Origin: PUPG01 sp031323845
Lineage (GTDB): Bacteria; Bacteroidota; Bacteroidia; Bacteroidales; UBA7960
Assembly: GCA_031323845.1 (NCBI GenBank)
Contig: JAVIYP010000023.1
Location: 1-44,207, forward strand
Direction of reading: 5' to 3'
DNA length: 44,207 bases
In this document: positions 18,377-26,994 of the stretch, piece after piece
Position numbering within the stretch: the first letter of the stretch is position 1
Layout of the letters: the number at the start of each line of letters is the position of its first letter
The notes under the pieces: generated by a model
What the model was told of the DNA's origin: nothing
The model's database searches: none
What the model saw: the letters and a program-made list of their open reading frames with translations, nothing else
Position numbers and translations under genes: made by a program

Positions 18377-18384
18377 TAGGTTTG
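18377..18384 (+). promoter_or_regulatory. -7 promoter box for holB
   Basis: TAGGTTTG is an exact TAnnTTTG match 33 bases before the ATG at 18418. A TTG lies at 18359-18361, but the 15-base gap is shorter than usual. Confidence 0.45.
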
Positions 18385-18417
18385 GCAAGGGTAAAGCTAT
18401 TGGGTAAAACAATTGTT

Positions 18418-19560
18418 ATGATGTTTAGGGATGTGATCGGCCATGATCAGCTAAAAAAGCAACTGATTGCCAATGTTAAAAACAATCGCATCAGCCATGC
18501 ACAGTTATTTCTGGGTCACCAGGGGAGCGGCACCCTTCCTGTGGCCCTTGCTTATGCACGGTATATTCAGTGTAAGAACCGCGGAGCTGACGATGCTTGC
18601 GGCACTTGTCCCTCCTGTTTGAAAATCAACAAGTACGAGCACCCTGACCTGCATTTTATTTTTCCAACGGCACCGAACAAGGACACCAAAGACAAGGAAA
18701 AAGTCAGCAGCAAAATGTTTCTTGCCCAGTGGCGCAGGCAGTTGATGGATTCACCGTATTTCAATTACCTTGACTGGCTCGGGTCGCTTGGTATTGAGAA
18801 CAAGCAGGCGATCATTAATGCAGAAGACTGCAACGACATCATCAGGACGCTGGGATTAAAGTCTTATGAAAGCCCTTTTAAAATCGTCATCATCTATATG
18901 ATTGACAAGCTATATTATTCAGCGGCGCCCAAGTTGCTGAAAATTGTTGAGGAGCCTCCCGACAATACGCTCTTTCTGATGATCTCAGACAACAAAGACC
19001 GTATCATCAACACCATATTGTCGCGCACGCAGATCCTTAAATTCCCCCTGCCTGATGAAGAACTCGTGAAAGATGCGCTGGTGGAGAAATACGGCCTTGA
19101 TGCTACACAGGCGGGACAAATTGCCTTTTTGTCGGACGGCGTCATCACCGATGCTTTAAAAATGGCTGCACATGATGGCGCGCATCTTGCCGATTTTGAC
19201 TCCTTCCGCGAGTGGATGCGCTTCTGCTACACCAACGACACGGGCAAGATCCTGAAATGGGTTGAAAAGACATCCCAGGCGGGAAGAGAAAGACAAAAAT
19301 CATTCCTTCAATACGGCCTTAAAACATTCAGGCTCTGCCTGTTGAATAACTATGCCGCCGGCCGGCTGATACGCATTAAAGGAGAGGAAGGCGATTTCCT
19401 GGCGCGTTTTTCTCCCTTCATAAACCCCGTAAATGCCTCCTCGGTAGTGGATGCTTTTGAAACCGCCATTCTCCACCTGGAGCGTAACGCCAACCCGCGA
19501 ATCCTGTTTGCCGACCTTTCTTTTGGCTTACATCGGCTGATGCACATGAAACCGGAATAA
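18418..19560 (+). CDS. holB: DNA polymerase III delta' subunit
   Basis: About 380 residues. Two adjacent ATG codons (18418, 18421) precede FRDVIGHDQLKKQL, the normal delta' N-terminus; the frame upstream to 18382 covers the promoter. It is a clamp-loader AAA+ fold: SHAQLFLGHQGSGTLPVALA replaces the P-loop and lacks the Walker Lys, as expected for the non-hydrolysing delta' subunit. A zinc module CKNRGADDACGTCPSCLK follows, then KIVEEPPDNTLFLMIS and SRTQILKF (SRT arginine-finger motif). It works with DnaX and HolA to load the beta clamp. The next gene, the RicT-like one, begins about 50 bases downstream with its own promoter box; a holB-ricT pairing is known in many bacteria, including Bacillus. 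Confidence 0.92.
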   Translation: MMFRDVIGHDQLKKQLIANVKNNRISHAQLFLGHQGSGTLPVALAYARYIQCKNRGADDACGTCPSCLKINKYEHPDLHFIFPTAPNKDTKDKEKVSSKMFLAQWRRQLMDSPYFNYLDWLGSLGIENKQAIINAEDCNDIIRTLGLKSYESPFKIVIIYMIDKLYYSAAPKLLKIVEEPPDNTLFLMISDNKDRIINTILSRTQILKFPLPDEELVKDALVEKYGLDATQAGQIAFLSDGVITDALKMAAHDGAHLADFDSFREWMRFCYTNDTGKILKWVEKTSQAGRERQKSFLQYGLKTFRLCLLNNYAAGRLIRIKGEEGDFLARFSPFINPVNASSVVDAFETAILHLERNANPRILFADLSFGLHRLMHMKPE

Positions 19561-19576
19561 TAATCCGGGTTTTTAT

Positions 19577-19584
19577 TACCTTTG
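19577..19584 (+). promoter_or_regulatory. -7 promoter box for ricT-like gene
   Basis: TACCTTTG is an exact TAnnTTTG match, 24 bases before the GTG start chosen at 19608. It also argues against the more upstream GTG at 19584, which overlaps the box. Confidence 0.45.
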
Positions 19585-19607
19585 TGTGTTCTTTTAATTC
19601 TACTGCA

Positions 19608-20780
19608 GTGAAGAATGATCATGATGCTTTTTTGTCAAGAGGCTGCCACTGCGCCCCTCAACCCCATACCCGTCAGCTTGATGTGTTCAGGCACTCGTGC
19701 AACAAGCTTGATGTTTTTGACTGGTTGAAAAACATTAACGCAGCAGATGTTGGCCCAACGACGGCTTATGTTGAAGTGCGGTTTAAAAACAGCCGCAAGG
19801 ATTTTTTCATCCATAACACAGACCTTGAGTTAAAAACCGGGGACATTGTCGCCGTTGAGGCTTCACCCGGCCATGATATCGGCATTATCAGCCTGACCGG
19901 TGAACTGGTTAAAATTCAGATGAAAAGCAAAGGGGTCAACCCCGACAACAAACCCTTGAAAAGAGTATACCGGAGGGCTAAGGTTTCTGATATTGAAAAG
20001 TGGGTTACTGCTGTCAAGCAGGAAGACAGCACCATGTTCAGGTCCCGCGAAATTGCTTCTTCGCTGAAGCTGGATATGAAGATCAGCGACGTAGAATACC
20101 AGGGCGACCGGACCAAGGCCATATTTTATTACACGGCTGACGACAGGGTTGACTTCCGGGAGCTGATCAAGGTGCTTGCAGACGCTTTTGGTGTGCGTAT
20201 TGAAATGCGGCAGATAGGGATGCGGCAGGAGGCCAGCCGTTTGGGAGGCATTGGCTCGTGCGGCAGGGAGCTGTGCTGCTCAAGCTGGCTAACACGATTC
20301 AAGTCTGTTTCCACCAACAGCGCGAGAACGCAACAGCTTTCGCTGAACCCCCAGAAACTTGCCGGTCAGTGCAGCAAGCTTAAGTGCTGCATAAACTACG
20401 AGAACGCGTGTTATGAAGACATTCTCAAAGACTTCCCGGGAACGGATAAGGAACTGATCACGAAAAAAGGTGTGGCCATCTGGCAGAAAACAGATGTGCT
20501 GAAACGATTAATTGGGTATGAGTACAAAGAAATGCCCGGGAAAATTCACATGTTGCCGGTTGAGCGGGTAAAGGAAATTCTGGCCATGAATGCACGCAAC
20601 CAGCATCCTGATGACTTGTCAGACGGAGAAGAGCCGGCAGAAGACCGACCCGACACCTTGTTCAATAATGGCAACAACAACCTTGAAGACAGCCTGACGC
20701 GTTTTGACAAGCCCCATAAAAAATCAAAAAACAAACGCCGTAAAAAGAGATCCAGGGGTAAAAAAAACACCTCTCAATAG
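19608..20780 (+). CDS. ricT: RicT/PSP1-domain protein
   Basis: About 390 residues. GTG 19608 is chosen because it gives a short N-terminus like other members and lies downstream of a -7 box. The PSP1 domain follows KLDVFDWL: VEVRFKNSRKDFF, VAVEASPGHDIGIISLTG, and the cysteine-rich signature GSCGRELCCSSWL and GQCSKLKCCINYE. Additional cysteines lie near the start (GCHCAP). In Bacillus, RicT (YaaT) forms a Fe-S-containing complex with RicA and RicF that affects RNA maturation. In Bacteroidota the gene usually stands beside gldH, as here, with no settled role. The C-terminal tail (about 70 residues) is acidic, then ends in a Lys/Arg-rich run (KKSKNKRRKKRSRGKK), suggesting nucleic-acid contact. 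Confidence 0.88.
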   Translation: MKNDHDAFLSRGCHCAPQPHTRQLDVFRHSCNKLDVFDWLKNINAADVGPTTAYVEVRFKNSRKDFFIHNTDLELKTGDIVAVEASPGHDIGIISLTGELVKIQMKSKGVNPDNKPLKRVYRRAKVSDIEKWVTAVKQEDSTMFRSREIASSLKLDMKISDVEYQGDRTKAIFYYTADDRVDFRELIKVLADAFGVRIEMRQIGMRQEASRLGGIGSCGRELCCSSWLTRFKSVSTNSARTQQLSLNPQKLAGQCSKLKCCINYENACYEDILKDFPGTDKELITKKGVAIWQKTDVLKRLIGYEYKEMPGKIHMLPVERVKEILAMNARNQHPDDLSDGEEPAEDRPDTLFNNGNNNLEDSLTRFDKPHKKSKNKRRKKRSRGKKNTSQ

Positions 20781-20798
20781 CTGTTGCTGACTAACGAA

Positions 20799-21266
20799 AT
20801 GCTACGACGTACGCATATAATGCTTTTCCTGGCAAGCCTCTGCTGCTTTTCTGCCTGTACCTCCGACGCAGTGTATCAGGCGCAGAAAACCATTCCCGCA
20901 GAGGGCTGGCACTATAAGAATGACATTGTGTTTGAAGAGTTCATCCCCGACTCACTGTCTTTGTATGACATTTTTGTGGATATCAGAAATACCACAGATT
21001 ACACCTACAGTAATTTTTTTCTTTTCCTGGAAATTGATCTTCCGGATGGCAGAAGCCTGCGCGACACCCTTGAGCTTATCCTGGCTGATCGCCGCGGACA
21101 ATGGACGGGGAGGGGGTTCGGCTACATCCGCACGAATCGTTTTCTGTACCGGCAGGATGTCCGGTTCCCGGCAGAGGGATCTTACCGTTTTACACTAAGG
21201 CAGGGTATGCGCGATGATCTGCTTACAGGGATCTCAGACGTCGGCATCAGCATACAAAAAAAATAA
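20799..21266 (+). CDS. gldH: Gliding motility lipoprotein GldH
   Basis: About 155 residues from ATG 20799 (a TTG upstream at 20784 is the only alternative). A lipoprotein signal ends in LCCFSAC. The mature part has the GldH pattern: IPAEGWHYKNDIVFEEF, DIRNTTDYTYSNFFLFL, then a strand-rich end. GldH is one of the lipoproteins needed for gliding in Flavobacterium and is kept in non-gliding Bacteroidota, associated with the T9SS machinery in the envelope. Its position between the ricT-like gene and a class A PBP is the conserved order in the phylum and supports the call. Confidence 0.9.
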   Translation: MLRRTHIMLFLASLCCFSACTSDAVYQAQKTIPAEGWHYKNDIVFEEFIPDSLSLYDIFVDIRNTTDYTYSNFFLFLEIDLPDGRSLRDTLELILADRRGQWTGRGFGYIRTNRFLYRQDVRFPAEGSYRFTLRQGMRDDLLTGISDVGISIQKK

Positions 21267-21309
21267 TAAAGCCGGCCAGAAGTCGTTTTATTAAACAACA
21301 AGACGCCTC

Positions 21310-23565
21310 ATGAGCAACAGAAGCCATAAAAGACGCAAGTACACGGTAATCTTCTGGTTACTGTTCTCTGCTCCTATTCTCTTCGCTTTTTTGCTATTCT
21401 TTACCATTTCCATCGGTCTGTGGGGCTTTATGCCTTCGTTTGAAGAACTGGAAAACCCCAAAAGCAATCTTGCCAGTGAGATTTATTCAGCCGACGGGGA
21501 ATTGCTCGGCACATTTTACATCCATAATCGCTCAAACGTAAACTACAGCGATATTTCGCCCAACATGATCAATGCCTTGCTGGCCACGGAGGATATTCGG
21601 TTTCGCTATCACTCAGGGGTAGACATTCGCAGTATTTTCAGAGTCTTGTTTCGTAACATTATCGGTGGTCGGCGCAGTGCGGGCGGTGGCAGCACGCTGA
21701 GCCAGCAGCTGGCAAAAAACCTTTTTCCGCGGCAGGAAAACCCCAGTGTTGCGCAAATTGTTATCATTAAACTGAAAGAATGGGTGACCGCCGCCAAGCT
21801 GGAACGCAATTACACCAAAGATGAGATCATAGCCATGTACCTCAACACCGTTGATTTTGGCAGTCATGCTTTTGGTGTAAAACTGGCGGCAAAAACCTAT
21901 TTCAACACAACACCGGATGAACTGAAGGCTGAAGAAGCAGCGCTGCTTGTGGGAATGCTCAAAGCGCCTTCATGGTACCACCCCGTGAGGAACCCGGGGA
22001 GGGCCTTAAACAGGAGACAGGTTGTACTGGCACAGATGGCGAGGTACGAATTCATTACCGTTGAAGAATATGATTCACTGCGCACCCTGCCATTAGACAT
22101 GTCGAAGTTCCAGATACAGGACCAGCACACGGGTATTGCCACATACTTCCGTGAACACCTGCGCAACGAACTTAGTCGATGGAGCAGGACCAGGTTCAAG
22201 CCCGACGGCACCAATTACGACATCTACAGGGACGGATTGAAGATCTATACTACCATTGACTCCAGGATGCAGCGATATGCTGAAGAAGCCGTTGCGCAGC
22301 ACATGGGCCATTATTTACAGCCTGAGTTTTTCAGACACTGGCGTGGCTTTGAAAACGCACCCTTCGACACGGTTCTTTCCCAGGGAACCATCGACACGCT
22401 GATCCTGAATACTGTCCGGCGGTCAGACCGTTTCCGGAGCCTTCGGAGGGAAGGCGTGGACATGGACTCCATCATGAAAAACTTCGAAGAGCCAAGGCGC
22501 ATGCGTGTGTTTTCGTGGCAGGGAGATATTGACACCATCATGACTCCCCTGGATTCCATCTGGTACTACAAGCATTTTCTCAACGCCGGCTTCATGGCGG
22601 TGGAGCCTCATACGGGGCATGTTAAAGCTTATGTTGGCGGAAACAACTTCCGGCACTTCAAATACGACCATGTTACGGGCAGCCGGCGCCAGGTAGGCTC
22701 TGTGTTCAAACCCTTTCTGTACACCCTGGCCATGCAGGAAGGTGAGTTCGGACCCTGCACCAAAGTGCCCAACACTCCTGTTACCTTCGAGCTGTGGAAC
22801 GACTCCTTGTGGACACCCAGGAACTCAAGCGACGACAGGGAAGGGGAAATGGTGACCCTGCAATGGGCGCTGGCCAACTCCACCAACTACATCTCCGCAT
22901 TTCTGATGAAACGCTATTCGCCGGAAGCCGTAATACGGCTGATAAGAAGAATGGGCGTAAAAAGTCATATACCCCCTGTTTATGCCATTGCACTGGGCAC
23001 CCCCGATCTTTCCCTCTATGAAATTGTAGGCGCAAACGCCACGTATGCCAACAAGGGCGTTTATATTGAGCCTACCTTTGTTACCCGTATTGAAGATCAG
23101 AGCGGTAACCTCATCGAAGCCTTTATGCCCCACCGGGAGGAAGCCATGAGTGAAGAAACTGCCTGGTTGATGCTTGAACTTATGAAAGGCGTTGTTCTGG
23201 AAGGTACCGGACGCCGGCTGAGATGGCGCTACGGCTTTAACAATCCCATAGCAGGAAAGACCGGAACCACGCAGAGCAACTCCGACGGCTGGTTCGTAGG
23301 CATTACCCCAGACCTTGTAGCGGCCTCCTGGGTTGGAGGTGAAGACCGGGGTATCAGATTCAGAACTCTTGCACTCGGACAGGGTGCCAATACCGCCCTG
23401 CCTATCTGGGCAAAGTTCATGACCAGGGTATATGCCGACGATAAACTCAACATCAGCAAAGACGACTTTGAGCCACCGCTTTACCCGCCAACCATCGAAA
23501 CAGACTGTTCAAAAGTGCAGGACAGAGAAACACCACGGGACTACTTCAGAAGAGACATTTTCTGA
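21310..23565 (+). CDS. mrcA: Penicillin-binding protein 1A (class A)
   Basis: 751 residues. A single N-terminal membrane anchor (VIFWLLFSAPILFAFLLFF) follows a basic cytoplasmic tail. The glycosyltransferase family 51 domain carries ATEDIRF (catalytic Glu94), GGSTLSQQLAKNL and KLKEWVTAAKLERNYTKDEI. The transpeptidase domain has SVFK (Ser464, Lys467), STN (524-526) and KTGT (650-653), all intact. It polymerises and cross-links peptidoglycan at the outer face of the inner membrane. The C-terminus ends soon after the transpeptidase fold with a short acidic tail and no extra domain. Closely spaced after gldH (43 bases) and before porZ (35 bases), so probably one transcription unit. Confidence 0.96.
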   Translation: MSNRSHKRRKYTVIFWLLFSAPILFAFLLFFTISIGLWGFMPSFEELENPKSNLASEIYSADGELLGTFYIHNRSNVNYSDISPNMINALLATEDIRFRYHSGVDIRSIFRVLFRNIIGGRRSAGGGSTLSQQLAKNLFPRQENPSVAQIVIIKLKEWVTAAKLERNYTKDEIIAMYLNTVDFGSHAFGVKLAAKTYFNTTPDELKAEEAALLVGMLKAPSWYHPVRNPGRALNRRQVVLAQMARYEFITVEEYDSLRTLPLDMSKFQIQDQHTGIATYFREHLRNELSRWSRTRFKPDGTNYDIYRDGLKIYTTIDSRMQRYAEEAVAQHMGHYLQPEFFRHWRGFENAPFDTVLSQGTIDTLILNTVRRSDRFRSLRREGVDMDSIMKNFEEPRRMRVFSWQGDIDTIMTPLDSIWYYKHFLNAGFMAVEPHTGHVKAYVGGNNFRHFKYDHVTGSRRQVGSVFKPFLYTLAMQEGEFGPCTKVPNTPVTFELWNDSLWTPRNSSDDREGEMVTLQWALANSTNYISAFLMKRYSPEAVIRLIRRMGVKSHIPPVYAIALGTPDLSLYEIVGANATYANKGVYIEPTFVTRIEDQSGNLIEAFMPHREEAMSEETAWLMLELMKGVVLEGTGRRLRWRYGFNNPIAGKTGTTQSNSDGWFVGITPDLVAASWVGGEDRGIRFRTLALGQGANTALPIWAKFMTRVYADDKLNISKDDFEPPLYPPTIETDCSKVQDRETPRDYFRRDIF

Positions 23566-23600
23566 CAATGAATGAAATCTACGACTAGCTTGCTGAAACA

Positions 23601-25940
23601 ATGAAGTTAATGAGATACGTTATTTCCCTGACCTTGCTCTTCTGCAGCTTTTCAGCAAGTGTGCGGTCCGGCGATATAGTTACGGACATCCCTGTAGGCC
23701 ATTGGCGACATCATCTTCCCAACAACAGGATTATAAGGGTAGAGGAATCCCCCGGACAGATCATCGGAGCAACCCCCTATGGCCTCATCATATTCAGCAA
23801 GGCAGACAATAGCGTGCAAAAAATCAACAAAGTGCACGGGATGAGCGACTTTGACATTGCGGCCGTTACCTATGCTCCTTCCGGCAACGCCCTTGTGATC
23901 GGTTATGAAAATGGCAACATTGACATTTACAAAAACAAAACATTCCACAACATTACTGACATTCTGCAATCGTCCATACTGGGCAGCAAACGCATCAATA
24001 ACATCACGGCGGACGGGTCAATGGTGCTGCTGGCGTGCGACTTTGGCATCGTCCGCATGAGTCTGACCGACATGCTTATTTACGACACCTGGTATATCGG
24101 GCCTTTCGGCAGCATGGTCAGGGTTAACGACATTGTGATTACCGGCGACATGATTTATGCAGCAACTCATGCAGGTCTGATGGCCGCCGACCTCAATGCT
24201 CCCAACCTGGCCGATTACCGTAACTGGCAAAGGGTGGAGGTAAGCGGTGAAGAACACGAAGTGTTTAACCGCCTGGCTCTGCACGCCGGCAGGGTTGTTG
24301 CCAGCCTTCAGCATGAAGAGGGTGACGTTGTCTATTACCTGGAAGACCAGCAGTGGAGCATCCTGCCATTGCCGGGTGAACCCCCACGGCAGATCAGACA
24401 GCTCAGGTCGAGTCGTAACCGCCTGATTGTGGCCCACAACAACCGTATTGACATTTTTGACACCGGAATGAGCCTGGTTGAGTCCGTTCAGAACTATTAT
24501 TCTGGCACCGTCACCGCCCTGGATGCCTTGTATGATACCGATGAGATGCTTTGGATCGGCGATGCCCGCCATGGCCTTATAAGACAACATGGGCCTCAGC
24601 ATTATGAGAACATTATCCTTCAGGGTCCCCCGTACTCAAACGCCTTTGGCCTGGCTTCGGCCGGCGGACGCATTTGGGTGGCACCGGGTGCGGTTTCCTA
24701 TGGCGGTTTGAATTCCTGGAACCAGAACGGTTTCTTTCTTTTTGAAGAAGGCAGGTGGAAAAGCTTCAACCGCCTGCAGTTCCCTTTGCTTCAAAATGTT
24801 GCCGACATCATACGAATCACCGTTGATCCACGAAACCACAACAGGGCTTATGCTGCAAGCTGGTATGGCGGCATGCTTGAACTAAGTCCGGAAGGCGTAG
24901 TGGAACTCTATAATGAAGAGAACAGCACGCTGTCGAAACGCACCCAGTTTGATGACAGGTTGCGTGTCGGAGGGGTAGCCGTTGATACGGAAGGCAACGT
25001 CTGGGTTACCAACTCCGAAGTGGACAAGCCCCTGTCAGTGATGAAGGCCGGCGGAGAATGGATGGCTTTCACCAGTGACGGCTTGTTTGGGGCAGAAACA
25101 CGGGTAGGTGACATCATCATTGATAAAAGCGGTCAGAAATGGATCAACCTGCCCGGCAGCGGTCTCTATATTTTCAGGGAAAACATCCTCAGTCATCCCG
25201 GAGATTTTTCGGTGCGCCGCCTTACAACGCAGGTGAACAACGGTGGGTTGCCAAACAACAACGTGCACAGCATGGCTGTTGACCATAACGGATACGTTTG
25301 GCTAGGCACCGAAGAAGGAGTGGCGGTGTTTTTCTCACCCCATCAGATCTTAAACGGTGATGCTGTCAATGCTCACCGTATCATTGTAGAGCAGGAAGAT
25401 GGGTTTGCAGGCTACCTGCTCGAAACCGAAACCGTGAGCTGTATTGAAGTGGACGGCGCCAACAAAAAGTGGTTCGGCACCAGCCGCTCAGGAGCATTTC
25501 TGCTCTCATCCGACGGACGGCAAACCATCATGCACTTCAACAAAAAAAACAGCCCGCTGCCTTCAAACAACATTCTCGATATTACGGTGAACGAACAAAA
25601 CGGAGAAGTGTTTTTTGCCACGGACAGAGGCCTGGTTTCCTTTCGGGGATTTGCCACCGGGGCTACCAACAGGCACACCGATGTGTACGCCTACCCTAAC
25701 CCGGTTCGGCCCGGCTATGCAGGGTATATCTCTGTAAAAGGACTGGTAAGGAATGCCAATGTAAAAATCACCGACATCAACGGAAACCTGGTTTGGGAAA
25801 CCATTGCGGAAGGCGGCCAGGCCGTGTGGAACGGACAGGATCTCTTCGGGCGCCGCCCTGCATCCGGCGTTTACCTCGTATTTTCAACCAACGATGACGG
25901 TGAAGAAACAATGGTAACCAAAATCCTGTTTATTCAATGA
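23601..25940 (+). CDS. porZ: Type IX secretion component PorZ
   Basis: 779 residues. A signal peptide (YVISLTLLFCSFSASVRS) is followed by DIPVGHWRHHLPNNRI, the conserved PorZ opening. Two beta-propellers of two-component-regulator type then carry repeated W/Y-containing blades (YGLIIFSKADNSVQKI, NVWVTNSEVDKPL, HNGYVWLGTEEGVAVF). The C-terminal domain from about residue 695 (VYAYPNPVRPGYAGYISVKG ... VTKILFIQ) resembles a T9SS sorting domain; in Porphyromonas PorZ this domain is retained. PorZ belongs to the surface attachment complex and binds anionic LPS used to anchor cargo. The organism therefore should have a working T9SS, consistent with the secreted protein at 33-36.7 kb. recO follows. 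Confidence 0.9.
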   Translation: MKLMRYVISLTLLFCSFSASVRSGDIVTDIPVGHWRHHLPNNRIIRVEESPGQIIGATPYGLIIFSKADNSVQKINKVHGMSDFDIAAVTYAPSGNALVIGYENGNIDIYKNKTFHNITDILQSSILGSKRINNITADGSMVLLACDFGIVRMSLTDMLIYDTWYIGPFGSMVRVNDIVITGDMIYAATHAGLMAADLNAPNLADYRNWQRVEVSGEEHEVFNRLALHAGRVVASLQHEEGDVVYYLEDQQWSILPLPGEPPRQIRQLRSSRNRLIVAHNNRIDIFDTGMSLVESVQNYYSGTVTALDALYDTDEMLWIGDARHGLIRQHGPQHYENIILQGPPYSNAFGLASAGGRIWVAPGAVSYGGLNSWNQNGFFLFEEGRWKSFNRLQFPLLQNVADIIRITVDPRNHNRAYAASWYGGMLELSPEGVVELYNEENSTLSKRTQFDDRLRVGGVAVDTEGNVWVTNSEVDKPLSVMKAGGEWMAFTSDGLFGAETRVGDIIIDKSGQKWINLPGSGLYIFRENILSHPGDFSVRRLTTQVNNGGLPNNNVHSMAVDHNGYVWLGTEEGVAVFFSPHQILNGDAVNAHRIIVEQEDGFAGYLLETETVSCIEVDGANKKWFGTSRSGAFLLSSDGRQTIMHFNKKNSPLPSNNILDITVNEQNGEVFFATDRGLVSFRGFATGATNRHTDVYAYPNPVRPGYAGYISVKGLVRNANVKITDINGNLVWETIAEGGQAVWNGQDLFGRRPASGVYLVFSTNDDGEETMVTKILFIQ

Positions 25941-26093
25941 ACCGGTGTCGTTGCGCCCGGATGACGCATCATGCAGCGCGTGGCAGCCAATGGTGAACGA
26001 TATGAATTCCGGCATATCATACCGGGTGAAGGTCAGCCGACCTTGGATACCGGCCTCTTGACCGGGGTCGTTGACGTGTAAATCTTCAAGACG

Positions 26094-26825
26094 ATGCTTT
26101 CAAAGAGCCAGGGAGTCATGCTGCACAGCATTAAGTACGGTGAAACCAGCGTTATTGCAAGGGTTTTTACACGCGAATTCGGGCTGCAGTCCTACCTGGT
26201 GCCCGGAGTAAGGAAAGCTAAAGCAAGAATACGGCAAAACCTGTTTCAGCCTCTGTGTATCCTCGATATGATCGTGTATCACAAAGAGAAAGAAGGACTT
26301 CACAGGATCAAAGAGATCACCAGTCCGCATCCCTACGAAAGCATTCCCTATGACATACCGAAAACCACCATTGCCCTGTTTCTGGCAGAAATGCTGCACC
26401 ATTCCATAAAAAGCCATGAAGCAAACCCGGCATTGTTTGATTTTATCAGGGATGCCCTGCTTGCGCTCGACCAGACCAAAGAGAGAACCGCAGACTTTCA
26501 CCTCGTTTTCCTGATGCGGTTGACCGGTTATCTCGGTTTTTTCCCAAGAAACAACTACGACAACCTCCAGTGCTATTTCCATTTGCAGGATGGTCTGTTC
26601 AAAGACCGGCCCGGCAGTCCTGAACTAAGCCTTGACAAAAGCCTGAGCAGGTGGTTTCACATGCTGATAGCTTCCGGCATGCAGGCACACACTGCCTTTG
26701 CAGCTCCAAAAGAACTGAGAAAAGCCTTGCTGGCCACAATGATTGATTATTACAAGCTGCACCTCGAAGGTTTCCAGGAGGTAAAGTCACATGCTGTGCT
26801 TGAAATGGTGCTTGCGGTTGACTGA
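26094..26825 (+). CDS. recO: DNA repair protein RecO
   Basis: 243 residues. The N-terminal OB fold begins LSKSQGVMLHSIKYGETSVIARVFTREFG and continues with SYLVPGVRKAKAR, the typical RecO start; a helical C-terminal domain follows. The usual CxxC zinc pairs of some RecO proteins are missing: only one Cys is seen, in NLQCYFHLQDGLF, as in many Bacteroidota members. RecO with RecR loads RecA onto SSB-coated DNA in the RecF pathway. porZ and recO are neighbours in other Bacteroidota genomes, which supports both calls. Confidence 0.93.
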   Translation: MLSKSQGVMLHSIKYGETSVIARVFTREFGLQSYLVPGVRKAKARIRQNLFQPLCILDMIVYHKEKEGLHRIKEITSPHPYESIPYDIPKTTIALFLAEMLHHSIKSHEANPALFDFIRDALLALDQTKERTADFHLVFLMRLTGYLGFFPRNNYDNLQCYFHLQDGLFKDRPGSPELSLDKSLSRWFHMLIASGMQAHTAFAAPKELRKALLATMIDYYKLHLEGFQEVKSHAVLEMVLAVD

Positions 26826-26994
26826 ACAGAGCTTGTGTCAGGCAGTGCCGGTGTGTTGCCTGACTGCCGGCGTTGTTTTCAGCGCCAAGGAATTAGAGCA
26901 TCGCTGAACAGCATGAGCTGTGCAGGCATCAGGCTATGCTGAAAGGAGTTAAAAGATCTGCATTCGGACCGGTTATTGCGGTGCTGACATGACG

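Noticed and set aside
18418..19560. Active ATPase clamp-loader subunit (DnaX-type) instead of delta'
   Set aside because: The P-loop lacks the Walker Lys (GHQGSGTL) and the length and zinc module fit delta'.
25971..26081. Short frame between porZ and recO
   Set aside because: About 36 codons with no recognisable features; likely chance.
26837..26864. Hairpin after recO (GTCAGGCA / TGCCTGAC) as a terminator
   Set aside because: The 8-bp stem has a 12-base loop and no T-tract directly after it, so evidence is too weak to list it as a terminator.
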